NCBI GenBank assembly: GCA_943329845.2
Contig: CALQFM020000029.1
Span: 1-45,649 of the forward strand
Length of the DNA stretch: 45,649 nucleotides
Origin: Candidatus Kuenenia stuttgartensis
GTDB lineage: Bacteria > Pseudomonadota > Alphaproteobacteria > SMXS01
Direction of reading: 5' to 3'
Every line of letters starts with the position of its first letter. Position 1 is the first letter of the stretch. This document shows, piece after piece, positions 24,528 to 34,967 of this stretch. Position numbers and translations under genes: made by a program. The notes under the pieces are model-generated. The model had not been told where the DNA came from. It searched no databases and saw only the letters and a program-made list of their open reading frames with translations.

Positions 24528-26441
24528 ATGACCCAGACCCCGCTTCTCGATACCATCCAGACGCCGGCGGACCTGCGCAAGCTGTCGTCCAAGCAGCTCC
24601 GCCAGGTGGCCGACGAGTTGCGCATCGCCACCATCGACACGGTGTCGCGCACCGGCGGCCATCTCGGCGCCGGCCTCGGCGTCGTCGAGCTTACCACCGT
24701 GCTGCACTACGTGTTCGACACGCCGCGCGACCGGCTGATCTGGGACGTGGGCCACCAGTGCTATCCGCACAAGATCCTGACCGGCCGCCGCGACCGGATG
24801 CACACGCTGCGCTCGGGCGGCGGTCTGTCGGGCTTCACCAAGCGTGCCGAGAGCGAATACGATCCGTTCGGCGCCGCGCACAGCTCCACATCCATCTCCG
24901 CCGGTCTGGGCATGGCGGTGGCGCGAGACCTGTCGGGCGGCCGCAACAACGTCATCGCGGTGATCGGCGACGGCGCCATGAGCGCGGGCATGGCCTACGA
25001 GGCCATGAACAACGCCGGTTCCATGGACAAGCGCCTGATCGTCATCCTCAACGACAACGACATGTCGATCGCGCCGCCCGTGGGCGCCATGAGCGCCTAT
25101 CTGGCCCGTCTCCTGTCGTCGCGGCAATATCTGGGCCTGCGCGAGATCGCCAAGCAGATCGCCGCCAGGTTCCCCAAGTCCATCGAACGCCGCGCCAAGC
25201 AGGTCGAGGAATATGCCCGCGGCATGGCGACCGGCGGCACCCTGTTCGAGGAGCTGGGCTTCTATTACATCGGCCCGATCGACGGCCATAACGTCGACCA
25301 TCTGCTGCCGGTGCTGAAGAACGTCCGCGACGAGGTCGACGGCCCGGTGCTGGTCCATGTGGTGACCCAGAAGGGCAAGGGCTATCCGCCGGCCGAGGCC
25401 GCCGCGGACAAGTATCATGGCGTCAACAAGTTCGACGTGGTGACCGGCGCGCAGGTCAAGGCCAAGGCCAACGCGCCCAGCTACACCCGTGTGTTCGCCG
25501 ACGCGCTGATCAAGGAGGCCGAGGCCGACGACAGGATCGTCGCTATCAGCGCCGCCATGCCCTCGGGCACCGGCCTGGACCTGTTCGCCGAGCGCTTCCC
25601 GGAGCGCTGCTTCGACGTGGGCATCGCCGAACAGCACGGCGTCACCTTCGCGGCCGGCCTCGCCTCGGAAGGCTACCGGCCATTCGCCGCCATCTATTCC
25701 ACCTTCCTGCAGCGCGCCTACGACCAGGTTGTCCATGACGTGGCGATCCAGTCGCTGCCGGTGCGCTTCGCCATCGACCGTGCGGGCCTGGTGGGCGCCG
25801 ACGGGCCGACCCACGCCGGCTCGTTCGACGTGACCTATCTGGCGACGCTGCCCGGCTTCGTGGTCATGGCCGCCGCCGACGAGGCCGAGCTGATGCACAT
25901 GGTGGCGACCGCCGCCGTCATCGACGACCGGCCTTCGGCGTTCCGCTATCCGCGCGGCGAGGGCATCGGCATCGAGATGCCCGAAAGAGGGATTCCGTTG
26001 GAGATCGGCAAGGGCCGCGTCATGCGCGAAGGCTCGTCGGTCGCCATCCTGTCGTTCGGCACCCGCCTGCAGGAGTCGCTGCTCGCCGCCGACATGCTGG
26101 CCGCGCGCGGGTTCTCGACCACGGTGGCCGACGCCCGCTTCGCCAAGCCGCTCGACCACGACCTGATCCGCCGGCTGGCGAAGGAGCACGAGGTGCTGTT
26201 GACCATCGAGGAAGGGGCCATCGGCGGCTTCGGCGCCCATGTGCTGCATTTCCTCGCCGAGGACGGTCGCCTCGACAAGGGCCTGAAGGTCCGCACCATG
26301 GTGCTGCCCGACATCTTCATCGACCAGGACAAGCCCGAGGTGATGTACGCCGTCGCGGGCCTCAACGCGCAGCAGATCGTCGAGAAGGCGCTCGGCGCCA
26401 TGGGCATGGACGCCGCGTCGATCCGGCAGGAAAGCGCTTAG
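24528..26441 (+). CDS. dxs: 1-deoxy-D-xylulose-5-phosphate synthase
   Basis: First enzyme of the MEP isoprenoid pathway: it joins pyruvate and glyceraldehyde-3-phosphate using thiamine diphosphate. The 637-residue protein has [17 protein letters not shown] near 43, the catalytic-site [17 protein letters not shown] near 75, and the ThDP/Mg motif [19 protein letters not shown] near 147-165. [16 protein letters not shown] follows near 280, and the activating Glu lies in [16 protein letters not shown] near 370. A transketolase C-terminal domain completes it. The ATG at 24528 was preferred to a TTG at 24510, which overlaps the ispA stop. Confidence 0.95.
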   Translation: MTQTPLLDTIQTPADLRKLSSKQLRQVADELRIATIDTVSRTGGHLGAGLGVVELTTVLHYVFDTPRDRLIWDVGHQCYPHKILTGRRDRMHTLRSGGGLSGFTKRAESEYDPFGAAHSSTSISAGLGMAVARDLSGGRNNVIAVIGDGAMSAGMAYEAMNNAGSMDKRLIVILNDNDMSIAPPVGAMSAYLARLLSSRQYLGLREIAKQIAARFPKSIERRAKQVEEYARGMATGGTLFEELGFYYIGPIDGHNVDHLLPVLKNVRDEVDGPVLVHVVTQKGKGYPPAEAAADKYHGVNKFDVVTGAQVKAKANAPSYTRVFADALIKEAEADDRIVAISAAMPSGTGLDLFAERFPERCFDVGIAEQHGVTFAAGLASEGYRPFAAIYSTFLQRAYDQVVHDVAIQSLPVRFAIDRAGLVGADGPTHAGSFDVTYLATLPGFVVMAAADEAELMHMVATAAVIDDRPSAFRYPRGEGIGIEMPERGIPLEIGKGRVMREGSSVAILSFGTRLQESLLAADMLAARGFSTTVADARFAKPLDHDLIRRLAKEHEVLLTIEEGAIGGFGAHVLHFLAEDGRLDKGLKVRTMVLPDIFIDQDKPEVMYAVAGLNAQQIVEKALGAMGMDAASIRQESA

Positions 26442-26454
26442 TTCTCTATCCTCG

Positions 26455-26542
26455 TTGTCATCCCGGCGAAAGCCGGGCCCCAGAACGGTGAAGGGACGCA
26501 GCTCTACGATCGCTGGGTCCCGGCTTTCGCCGGGATGACAAC
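26455..26542. repeat. REP-like inverted repeat (GTCATCCCGG family), copy 2
   Basis: The left arm reads TTGTCATCCCGGCGAAAGCC and the right arm its near-exact complement ending at 26542, with arms continuing through CCCAG/CTGGG. About 30 bp separate the arms. It lies between dxs and tlyA. Copy 1 at 2625-2773 shares the arm sequence but has a longer insert. Confidence 0.8.
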
Positions 26543-26556
26543 CAAATTGAAGTTTC

Positions 26557-27297
26557 ATGCCGAAAATCCGTGTAGACGTCCTGCTGGTTGACCGCGGCCT
26601 GGTGGAAAGCCGCAGCCGGGCGCAGGCGCTGATCATGGCGGGCGCGGTCTATACCGGCACCGAGCGTATCTCCAAGGCGGGGCAGACCATCGCCGACGAC
26701 GCGCCGCTGGAAGTGAAGGGGCGCGACCATCCGTGGGTCAGCCGCGGCGGCCTCAAGCTCGATCATGCGCTGAAACAGTTCGACGTCGATCTTGCCGGAA
26801 AAGTGGTGCTCGACGTCGGCGCCAGCACCGGCGGATTCACCGACGTGGCGTTGCGTCATGGTGCATCCAAAGTCTATGCCGTCGACGTGGGCCACGGCCA
26901 GCTCGCCTGGTCGTTGCGCCAGGATCCGCGCTTGGTGGTGCTGGAAAAGACCAACGCCCGTCACCTCACCGCGGCGGAAATCCCCGGGCCGGTCGACGCG
27001 GTGGTCTGCGACGCCAGCTTCATCGGCCTGCAGACCGTGCTGCCCGCTCCCATGGCGCTTGCCGCGTCCGGCGCCGTGCTGATCGCGCTGATCAAGCCGC
27101 AGTTCGAAGTGGGCAAGGGGCAGGTCGGCAAGGGCGGCGTGGTGCGCGACCCGGCGCTGCACGAGGAGGTCTGCGCCCGCATCCGCGACTGGCTCGACGC
27201 CGAACCGGGCTGGAGCGTCATCGGCCTCACCGAAAGCCCGATCACCGGGCCGGAGGGCAACAAGGAGTTCCTCATCGCGGCCCGCCGCGCGCCCTGA
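26557..27297 (+). CDS. tlyA: TlyA family rRNA 2'-O-methyltransferase
   Basis: The 246-residue protein has an N-terminal S4 RNA-binding domain (about 3-65, RVDVLLVDRGLVESRSRAQALIMAGAV) and an FtsJ/RrmJ-like SAM domain. The WVSRGGLKLDHAL segment is near 60-72 and the SAM loop VLDVGASTGGFTDVAL near 83-98. VVCDASFI and ALIKPQFEVGKGQVGKGGVV follow. Known TlyA proteins methylate ribose in 16S and/or 23S rRNA; older databases call them haemolysin A. It continues the dxs gene run after the repeat. Confidence 0.9.
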   Translation: MPKIRVDVLLVDRGLVESRSRAQALIMAGAVYTGTERISKAGQTIADDAPLEVKGRDHPWVSRGGLKLDHALKQFDVDLAGKVVLDVGASTGGFTDVALRHGASKVYAVDVGHGQLAWSLRQDPRLVVLEKTNARHLTAAEIPGPVDAVVCDASFIGLQTVLPAPMALAASGAVLIALIKPQFEVGKGQVGKGGVVRDPALHEEVCARIRDWLDAEPGWSVIGLTESPITGPEGNKEFLIAARRAP

Positions 27298-27329
27298 TAT
27301 TGTGTGTGCCGCATCAGCTCGGAACCTCC

Positions 27330-28252
<923 letters not shown>

Positions 28253-28256
<4 letters not shown>

Positions 28257-29596
28257 ATCCGGAACTGCTGCGCAATGTCTGGCACGAGCTGACCATGCGC
28301 CGGCTGATCGCCATGCCGCTGGTGCTCGGCGCCTTGCTGATGCTGTGGAGTTCGGACTCCTTCGTCGCCGATCTGGCGGGCGGCTTCTTCGCCATCCTCA
28401 CCATCCTGTGGGGCACGCGGCAGGCCGCCGACGCGGTGGCGTCGGAGGTGACCGAGAACACCTGGGACTGGCAGCGGCTGTCCACCCTGTCGGCCTGGCA
28501 GCTCACCTGGGGCAAGGTGATCGGCGCCACCCTGTTCACCTGGTACGGTGCGCTGATCTGCCTGGGCGTGCGCTTTGCCGCCCTGCTGAAGGACCACGAC
28601 GTCATCTCGCTGGTGCACGGCACGCTCTACCTGATCGGCGCCGCGCTGATGGCGCAGACCGTGTCGTTCCTGCTGGGGCTACAAACCGTCCGCCTACGCG
28701 GTCACCGCACCAGGGTCGGCACCCTGGTGAGCCAGATCATCGGCATCGCCGTCGGCTATACGGCTCTCAAATATGCCGGAATGGTGCCGGGCGCCGACAT
28801 CGGCTGGATCAGCGAAAGCCGCGGCGACATGCTGCTGCAATGGTATGGCATTCCGGTCGGCGCCAGCATCATGGCGACCATCGGCATCGCCGCGTTCCTG
28901 GGCTGGACGCTGCTGGGCGCCCACCGGTTGATGATGCGCGAGCTGTCCTACCGCACGCGGCCGTGGGCGTGGCCCGCCTTCGTGCTGTTCACCTGCGCGT
29001 TCATGGCGGGATTCCCGCCGTCGGTGGCGGCGCCGTCGGGCGATTTCGTCAGCTTCGAGATCGCCGAGCGGCTGGCCATCGCCGCCGTCACCGCCGCCGC
29101 CCTGACCTATGCGGCGCTTTTCTGGGACGACAAGGACCCAGTGATGTTCCGCCGCCTGATCAGGCTCTACGAGGCTCAGCGCTGGCGCGAGTTCGCATCC
29201 TATACGCCGACCTGGCTGGTTTCGCTGGCGATCACCGCCGTGCTCGCGGTGCTGCTGCTGGCCGTCGGTGGCGGCGGCAAGGTGGGCGGCGTCACCCTTT
29301 GGGCGGCGATCATCGGCGGCCTGCTGTTCATGGCGCGGGACATTGCTCTCAACCTGTATTTCTGGCTGTCGCCCAACCCGGCCCGCGCCAACCTGATCAC
29401 CCTGATAATGCTCGGCCTGCTGTACCTGGTGTTGCCGGGCGTGACCGGATTCGACGACGACGTGATGTTCGTGTTCTACCCGTTCGCACCGGCGGCGCCG
29501 GTGTTCACGCTGTGCGCGGCGGCGGCCCAGTTTGGCTTCATGGTGCTGCTGCTGGTCATGCGCTGGCGCAAGCGCTTCGTGCTGGCGGCCGCCTGA
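28253..29596 (+). CDS. ABC transporter permease (ABC-2 like)
   Basis: The 447-residue protein has roughly ten hydrophobic segments (for example about 20-50, 95-130, 140-165, 190-225, 240-262, 280-300, 320-350 and 360-440). Its N-terminus MNPELLRNVWHELTMRRLIAMP resembles ABC-2 permeases. The early segment DAVASEVTENTWDWQRLS is a conserved feature of such subunits. It is translationally coupled to the ATPase gene. The methyltransferase gene begins four bases after its stop. Substrate unknown. Confidence 0.8.
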
Positions 29597-29600
29597 ACCG

Positions 29601-30866
29601 ATGACCGTTCCCATCGACGTCCGGATCACGGCGCTCGGCGCCCAGGGCGACGGCATCGCCGAGGCTGGCGGCGACCGGCTCTACGTGCCATTCTCCGTGC
29701 CCGGCGACCTGGCGCGCGTCCTGCCCGGCGAGAAGCAGGGCGAGGGCATATCCGCCGAACTGCTGGAGATCGTCGAGGCCGGGCCGGCGCGCGTCGATCC
29801 GGCCTGCATCCATTTCGGCATCTGCGGCGGCTGCGCCCTGCAGCATCTCGACGATGCGTCCTATGCGGCGTTCAAGCGCGACCAGGTGGTGCGCGCGCTG
29901 TCCCATCACGGGCTGGGCGACGTTGAGGTGGCCGCGCCGCTGATCGTCCCCGCCCGCGCCCGTCGGCGCACGAGGCTGACGGCGCGGCGCTCGGGCGACA
30001 GGGTGCTGCTGGGCTATCTGGAACGCGGCAGCCACCGCATGGTCGGCGTGACCGAATGCCCGGTGATCCTGCCGCGCCTCGAGGCGCTGCTGCCGCCGCT
30101 GCGCGCCCTGCTCGCCGACCTGCTCGGTGTCAAGGACACGCTCCACCTCACGCTGACGGCGACCGACACGGGCGTCGACCTGCTGATCGCGGGCGAGCGG
30201 CGGCCCAACATGCGCGGGTTGCAGAGCCTCGCCATTTTCGCCGAGGCGCAGGATCTGGCGCGGATCACCTGGGACTCGAAGGAAGGGCCGGAAGCCGTCG
30301 CCGTCCGCCGTCCGCCGACGGTGCAGCTCGGCCGGGCCGGCGTGCCGCTGCCGCCGGGCGCGTTCCTGCAGGCCACCGTGGACAGCGAGACCTGGATGAT
30401 GGAGATGGCCCGCGATGCGGTGGCGGGCGCCAGGCATGTGGCCGACCTGTTCGCCGGCTGCGGCACCTTCACCGCCGTCCTCGCCGAAAAATCAGCCGTC
30501 TCGGCGTTCGAATCCTCGGCCGAGATGGTCGAGGCCTGCCGCAGGGGCCTCAACCACGCACGTGGGCTGCACCCGGTGACGCTGGCGCGGCGCGACCTGT
30601 TCCGCGAGCCGCTGACGGTCAAGGAACTGGCCCGGTTCGACGCCGTGGTGATCGATCCGCCTCGCGCCGGCGCCCGCGACCAGACAGCGACACTGGCCCA
30701 GTCGAAGGTGCCCGTGGTGGCGGCGTTCTCCTGCAACCCGGCCACCTTCGCTCGCGACGCCCGGAGCATGGTCGAGGGCGGCTACCGGCTGGAACGGGTC
30801 ACGCCCATCGACCAGTTCCGCTGGGCCGCCCATGTGGAACTGGCGGCGGTGTTCAAAAAGGGGTGA
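29601..30866 (+). CDS. Class I SAM-dependent RNA methyltransferase, RlmD/TrmA (RumA) type
   Basis: The 421-residue enzyme has an N-terminal TRAM-like domain (about 1-60), then a probable [4Fe-4S] site with cysteines in CIHFGICGGC (C-x6-C-x2-C, near 73-82) and a fourth in TECPVI near 152. The SAM loop is DLFAGCGTFTAVLAEK near 285, followed by DAVVIDPPRAGA. The catalytic nucleophile is in AFSCNPATFARD near 377. These enzymes make m5U in 23S rRNA (U1939-type) or tRNA. The iron-sulfur site favours the RlmD-like group; the target base is not certain. It ends four bases from the convergent cytochrome-like gene. Confidence 0.88.
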   Translation: MTVPIDVRITALGAQGDGIAEAGGDRLYVPFSVPGDLARVLPGEKQGEGISAELLEIVEAGPARVDPACIHFGICGGCALQHLDDASYAAFKRDQVVRALSHHGLGDVEVAAPLIVPARARRRTRLTARRSGDRVLLGYLERGSHRMVGVTECPVILPRLEALLPPLRALLADLLGVKDTLHLTLTATDTGVDLLIAGERRPNMRGLQSLAIFAEAQDLARITWDSKEGPEAVAVRRPPTVQLGRAGVPLPPGAFLQATVDSETWMMEMARDAVAGARHVADLFAGCGTFTAVLAEKSAVSAFESSAEMVEACRRGLNHARGLHPVTLARRDLFREPLTVKELARFDAVVIDPPRAGARDQTATLAQSKVPVVAAFSCNPATFARDARSMVEGGYRLERVTPIDQFRWAAHVELAAVFKKG

Positions 30867-30870
30867 GGGG

Positions 30871-31215
30871 CTACCGCCGCCGGCCGTAATTGGCGGCCAG
30901 GTACTCGACGATGCTTTCCTTCTCGTCGGCTTCGAGCGGTTCCTGCTTGCAGTCCTTCAGCATCTGGTCGACCGCCAGGTCCCACTCGGTGCGGGTCAGC
31001 TTCTGGCGCTTGATCCAGCCGATCTTGAAGCAGTTCTGGAAAGCGTAGAAGGTACTCTCGCGGCCTTCACCGGGGGCAAGGCCCTCATACTTGTCGTCGC
31101 TGCGCAGGAACGTGCGCTGGTCCGGGATCGGACTCTGGTATTGCGTTTCGGGCTGGGCCATCGCCGTGCCGGCCATCAATCCCAGCAGCACCGCGCCCAT
31201 CAGCAAATTCTTCAT
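30871..31215 (-). CDS. Cytochrome c-like periplasmic protein lacking the haem motif
   Basis: The 114-residue protein has a 20-residue signal peptide (ending AMA) and is a clear paralogue of the next gene upstream. The match includes PIP near 29, YGRE/EGRE-type spacing, EW near 77, EYLAANYG at the end and almost gapless alignment. Where the paralogue has CxxCH, this one reads FQNCF (59-63). Where the paralogue has a candidate axial Met (EPMEP), this one has Leu (EPLEA, Leu94). Covalent haem attachment is therefore not expected. Cys62 and a new Cys89 could form a disulfide. AAGGGGAT lies before the ATG. Function unknown; it may be a partner of its haem-bearing sibling. Confidence 0.75.
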   Translation of the reverse strand: MKNLLMGAVLLGLMAGTAMAQPETQYQSPIPDQRTFLRSDDKYEGLAPGEGRESTFYAFQNCFKIGWIKRQKLTRTEWDLAVDQMLKDCKQEPLEADEKESIVEYLAANYGRRR

Positions 31216-31274
31216 CGGATTATCCCCTTGGCGAGCCTTATCCTATCGGAAAACGCGCGGTTGGGCCATGTGGT

Positions 31275-31688
31275 TCACGGTACGTTGGGACCGTATTGCT
31301 TGGCCAGATAGTCGAGGATGATCTCGCGCTCCTGCGGCTCCATCGGTTCGTAGGGGTATTTCTCGAGGATGCGGTCGATGGTGGCCGACCATTCGTCGCG
31401 CGACTTGCGGGCAGTCCTGATCCGCGCGTCGGAATGGCACGGACTGCAGAAATAATAGGTTTCCTCACGGCCGTAGTCGGGCCGAAGGCCGCCCCAGTCC
31501 GAAACGGTCGGCCGCTCCTTTTCGGGCGGGATTGGATTCTGGAAGCCTTCGTCGATCGGCTTGGTGGCCGGGTTCATCTGGTCCGGCGTCGACGGATTGA
31601 CCGCGCCGGGGTCCATGTTCTGGGCCGTCGCCGCCGCGGCCACGCCGATCAGCCCCAGGCCGAGCACGGCCGCCCAAACCTTGTTCAT
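31275..31688 (-). CDS. Small c-type cytochrome
   Basis: The 137-residue protein has a signal peptide (about 22 residues, ending ATA). A Pro/Asn-rich linker follows, and then a haem c domain with CSPCH at 81-85 (CxxCH) and a likely axial Met116 in EPMEPQE. The C-terminal helix EIILDYLAKQYGP is typical of small cytochromes that serve periplasmic dehydrogenases such as sulfite, alcohol or amine dehydrogenases. No such dehydrogenase gene is adjacent. It is transcribed ahead of its haem-less paralogue with 59 bp between them. AAGGAA precedes the ATG. Confidence 0.8.
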   Translation of the reverse strand: MNKVWAAVLGLGLIGVAAAATAQNMDPGAVNPSTPDQMNPATKPIDEGFQNPIPPEKERPTVSDWGGLRPDYGREETYYFCSPCHSDARIRTARKSRDEWSATIDRILEKYPYEPMEPQEREIILDYLAKQYGPNVP

Positions 31689-31781
31689 GCGGATTCCTTC
31701 CGAAGCGAAGCCACGACCCTACCTGAAGCGAAGTCTCTAACTGAAGTAAGTGCTTTGGCCAGCAAAGCTACAGCGCTTTCA

Positions 31782-31803
31782 GCCAAGGCGGAATCGCCTT
31801 GGC
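31782..31803. repeat. Short perfect hairpin downstream of aroC
   Basis: GCCAAGGCG at 31782-31790 and CGCCTTGGC at 31795-31803 form a 9-bp stem with a GAAT loop. It lies in the 149-bp gap after the aroC stop and before the cytochrome genes. It could terminate aroC, though no U run follows on the minus strand. Confidence 0.45.
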
Positions 31804-31837
31804 GCCCGAAGGCCGCGGCGAAAACTGCTGGACCACT

Positions 31838-32911
31838 TCAGCCGACCTGGCCGCGGTGGCGCAGCATGTGATCGGCCAGCACGCAGGCCATCATCGCCTC
31901 GCCCACCGGTACGGCGCGGATGCCCACGCACGGGTCGTGGCGTCCCTTGGTGACGATCTCGGTTTCCTCGCCGTCCACGGTCACCGTCTGGCGCGCCGAC
32001 AGGATCGACGAGGTCGGCTTGACCGCGAAGCGCACGACCACGTCCTGGCCCGTTGAGATGCCGCCCAGGATGCCGCCCGCCTTGTTGGACAGGAAGCGCG
32101 GCTTGCCGTCATTGCCGGCGCGCATTTCGTCTGCGTTGGCCTCGCCAGTCAGGGCGGCGGCCTCGAAGCCGCTGCCGATCTCCACGCCCTTGACCGCGTT
32201 GATGCTCATCATGGCGCGGGCCAGGTCGGCGTCGAGCTTGGCGTAGAGCGGCGCGCCCCAGCCCGCGGGCACCCCCGAGGCATGCACCTCGATGACCGCG
32301 CCCACCGAGCTGCCGGCCTTGCGGATGCCGTCGAGATAGTCTTCCCACAGCGTGGCGGCCTTGGCGTCGGGCGACCAGAACGGGTTGTCGCCCGTGATGC
32401 TCCAGTCCCAGTTGGCCGGATCGATGGCGTGCTCGCCGATGCGCACCAGCGCCCCGCGGATGACGATGCCGTCGCCCAGCACCTTGCGCGCGACGGCTCC
32501 GGCCGCGACCCGCGACGCCGTCTCGCGCGCCGACGAGCGTCCGCCGCCCCGGTAGTCGCGGAGGCCGTACTTGGCCATGTAGGCATAGTCGGCGTGGCCC
32601 GGCCGGTACTTGGCGGCGATGTCGCCATAGTCCTTCGACCGCTGGTCGACGTTGTCGATCATCAGCTGGATCGGTGTGCCCGTGGTCCTGCCTTCGAACA
32701 CGCCCGACAGGATCTTCACCTCGTCGGGCTCGCGCCGCTGGGTGGTGAAGCGCGACTGCCCCGGCCGGCGCTGATCAAGATAGTGCTGGATGAACGCCTC
32801 GTCGATCGGCAGGCCTGGCGGGGTTCCATCCACGACGCAGCCTATGGCCGGCCCGTGGCTTTCGCCCCAGGTGGTCACCCGGAACAGATGGCCGAAGGTG
32901 TTGTGCGACAT
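31838..32911 (-). CDS. aroC: Chorismate synthase
   Basis: Last step of the shikimate pathway: EPSP to chorismate with reduced FMN. The 357-residue protein has all three family signatures: [20 protein letters not shown] near 16-35, [26 protein letters not shown] near 120-145, and [21 protein letters not shown] near 280-300 with a C-terminal [19 protein letters not shown]. It starts three bases after the fabI stop, so the two form an operon, an arrangement seen in many alphaproteobacteria. Confidence 0.96.
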   Translation of the reverse strand: MSHNTFGHLFRVTTWGESHGPAIGCVVDGTPPGLPIDEAFIQHYLDQRRPGQSRFTTQRREPDEVKILSGVFEGRTTGTPIQLMIDNVDQRSKDYGDIAAKYRPGHADYAYMAKYGLRDYRGGGRSSARETASRVAAGAVARKVLGDGIVIRGALVRIGEHAIDPANWDWSITGDNPFWSPDAKAATLWEDYLDGIRKAGSSVGAVIEVHASGVPAGWGAPLYAKLDADLARAMMSINAVKGVEIGSGFEAAALTGEANADEMRAGNDGKPRFLSNKAGGILGGISTGQDVVVRFAVKPTSSILSARQTVTVDGEETEIVTKGRHDPCVGIRAVPVGEAMMACVLADHMLRHRGQVG

Positions 32912-32914
32912 GGT

Positions 32915-33742
32915 CTATTCCTGGGCCGCGCCGCCGATCACGATATCGGGGGCGGACTCGTCCTTCATGCCGATGATGTTGTAGCCGCTGTCCACGTAGT
33001 GGATCTCGCCGGTGACGCCCGACGACAGGTCGGATAGCAGGTAGAGACCCGAGCCGCCCACCTCCTCGATGGTCACGTTCCGGCGCAGCGGCGAATGGTA
33101 TTCGTTCCACTTCAGGATGTAGCGGAAGTCGCCGATGCCCGACGCGGCCAAGGTCTTGATCGGCCCGGCCGAGATGGCGTTGACGCGGATGTTCTTTTCG
33201 CCCAGGTCCTTGGCCATGTAGCGAACGCTGGCCTCCAGCGCCGCCTTGGCCACGCCCATCACGTTGTAGTGGGGCAGCACTTTCTCGGCGCCGTAATAGG
33301 TCAGCGTCAGCAGGCTGCCGCCGTTCGGCATCAGCTTCTCGGCGCGCTGGCAGACGGCGGTGAACGAGAAGCACGAGATGTTCATGGTCATGGCGAAGTT
33401 TTCGGCCGTCGTGTCGACGTACCGGCCCTTCAGCTGGTCCTTGTCGGAATAGGCGATCGCGTGGACGACGAAGTCGATGCTGCCCCAGGCCTTCTCCAGC
33501 GCAGCGAAGGTGGCGTCGAGCTGCTCGGGCCGGGTCACGTCGCATTCCAGCACCAGCGTGCTGCCCAACGAATCCGCCAGTGGACGCACGCGCCTCTCCA
33601 GCGCCTCGCCCTGGAAGGTGAAGGCCAGCTCCGCGCCGTGCTCGCTCAGCCTCTGGGCGATGCCCCAGGCGATGGAACGATTGTTGGCCACACCCATGAT
33701 GAGGCCGCGCTTGCCGGTCATCAGGCCGTTCGGTGAAGTCAT
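32915..33742 (-). CDS. fabI: Enoyl-[acyl-carrier-protein] reductase (NADH)
   Basis: The 275-residue protein catalyses the last reduction in each fatty-acid elongation cycle. It has GVANNRSIAWGIA near 18, the CDVTRPEQLD segment, HAIAYSDKDQLKG near 95, the active-site pattern YYGAEKVLPHYNVMGVAK (Tyr-x6-Tyr-x6-Lys) near 155-172 and SAGPIKTLAASGI near 200. The ATG at 33742 (MTSPNG) was taken as start because the longer frame adds a non-family leader, although no strong ribosome site is visible. It leads fabI-aroC. Confidence 0.95.
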   Translation of the reverse strand: MTSPNGLMTGKRGLIMGVANNRSIAWGIAQRLSEHGAELAFTFQGEALERRVRPLADSLGSTLVLECDVTRPEQLDATFAALEKAWGSIDFVVHAIAYSDKDQLKGRYVDTTAENFAMTMNISCFSFTAVCQRAEKLMPNGGSLLTLTYYGAEKVLPHYNVMGVAKAALEASVRYMAKDLGEKNIRVNAISAGPIKTLAASGIGDFRYILKWNEYHSPLRRNVTIEEVGGSGLYLLSDLSSGVTGEIHYVDSGYNIIGMKDESAPDIVIGGAAQE

Positions 33743-33985
33743 ATGTTTCTTGCTGCTGCTATCGGGAAAGAAGAGTGCCGCATCGTACACCAACGGGGCC
33801 GGTCGTCAAACCGGCCCGGGTTTGCGACGATCTACCCCGAGTTGAGTAGTTTTACCGGCACTTATGGCATGTCGTCCGGTGCGGCGATTGACACCAAATT
33901 GGCGAGGCGATACCTCTAGCTGGCAAGCCGCCGGCCGATGATCACCAGCGGCAATCCGGTCTAGCATCTGAGGGGGTGTCTGAAC

Positions 33986-34909
33986 ATGCGCGCGATTGCA
34001 TTTGCCGTGGCGGCGATGGTGGCCCTGGCCGGTGGTCCGGCCCTGGCGAAGAAGACGCCCGAGGAGAACCTCGAGATTCCCATGTGCCCGCAAGTGCTGG
34101 GCACGGTCGCGATCAAGGACAGCCAGAACGAGTGGTGGCGCCAGTACAACCTGGGCAACCCGGCGGCGGTGATCAAGCTGATCGTCATGAAGTCGGGCTG
34201 CTTCCAGCTGGTCGATCGCGGCCAGGGCATGCAGATGATGAAGGAAGAGCGCGAGCTGATGGGCGAGGACGAGCTGCAGCGCGGCTCGGACATCGGCAAG
34301 GGCCAGATGAAGGCCGCCGACTACTTCATCCTGCCCGACCTGGTGACGCAGGACAGCAATGCCGGCGGCAGCGCCATCGGCGCGGGCATCGGCGGCGCCA
34401 TCGGCGGCGGCTGGGGCGCGGCGCTGGGCGGCATCAAGACCAAGAAGCTGGAAGCCCAGGCGCTGCTCACCCTGACCAACGCCCGCACCGGCGTTCAGGA
34501 GTTGATCGCCGAGGGCACCTACAAGAAGACCGACGTGTCGTTCGGCTTCGGCGGCGGCGGCTGGGGCGGCTTCGGCCTGGCGCTGGCGGCCGCGGGCGGC
34601 GGCTATGCCGACACTGACATCGGCAAGGTGATCACGCTGGCCTACGTCAAGGCCTACCGCAACATGGTGACCCAGATGGGCGGCCTGTCGGGCAACGCCA
34701 AGATGGCGGCCCCGCTCCCGGCCCAGCGCCTGCTCGAGCGCACCGCGCTGCTGTCCGAGCCGCGCGAGGACGCGGCCCCGGTGCGCGGCCTTCGCGAGGG
34801 CATCGTCCTGCACCCGACAGGCAACAAGCAGGGCCTGTTCTGGGAAGTCGAAGAGCCCAACGGCGACCGCGGCTGGGTGCCGTCCGAGCTGCTGGAACTG
34901 GCGAAGTAA
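33986..34909 (+). CDS. CsgG-like secreted protein with glycine zipper and C-terminal SH3-like domain
   Basis: The 307-residue product has a signal peptide (about 21 residues, ending ALA) without a lipobox Cys. The central region matches CsgG/HfaB-type proteins: LIVMKSGCFQLVDRG, KEERELMGEDELQRGSDIGKGQ and AADYFILPDLV. A glycine zipper (GAGIGGAIGGGWGAALGG, near 127-144) and strands with TLTNARTGVQE follow. A Gly-rich stretch precedes a C-terminal SH3-like segment (about 260-307, FWEVEEPNGDRGWVPSELLEL). CsgG forms an outer-membrane secretion pore for curli; no curli genes are here, so an envelope or lipoprotein-trafficking role is only a guess. AGGGGG precedes the ATG; a strong terminator follows. 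Confidence 0.7.
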   Translation: MRAIAFAVAAMVALAGGPALAKKTPEENLEIPMCPQVLGTVAIKDSQNEWWRQYNLGNPAAVIKLIVMKSGCFQLVDRGQGMQMMKEERELMGEDELQRGSDIGKGQMKAADYFILPDLVTQDSNAGGSAIGAGIGGAIGGGWGAALGGIKTKKLEAQALLTLTNARTGVQELIAEGTYKKTDVSFGFGGGGWGGFGLALAAAGGGYADTDIGKVITLAYVKAYRNMVTQMGGLSGNAKMAAPLPAQRLLERTALLSEPREDAAPVRGLREGIVLHPTGNKQGLFWEVEEPNGDRGWVPSELLELAK

Positions 34910-34930
34910 ATTTCGGGTTCGATCCGAAGG

Positions 34931-34956
34931 AAAAGGGGGCTTCGGCCCCCTTTTTT
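34931..34956 (+). terminator. Rho-independent terminator
   Basis: AAAAGGGGGC, TTCG loop, GCCCCC and six T directly after form a textbook intrinsic terminator for the CsgG-like gene. The A run before the stem means it can also act on the convergent lipoprotein transcript. Confidence 0.93.
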
Positions 34957-34967
34957 GTTGATCTGCC

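Noticed and set aside
24426-26636. A 736-codon open frame on the minus strand opposite dxs
   Set aside because: It is antisense to a complete dxs with all motifs. Its His/Arg/Gly-rich translation is typical of GC-rich shadow frames.
33888-33916. A sigma-70-like promoter (TTGACA, 17 bp, TACCTC) upstream of the CsgG-like gene
   Set aside because: The -35 is perfect but the -10 is poor, and no supporting signal was seen; not listed as a feature.
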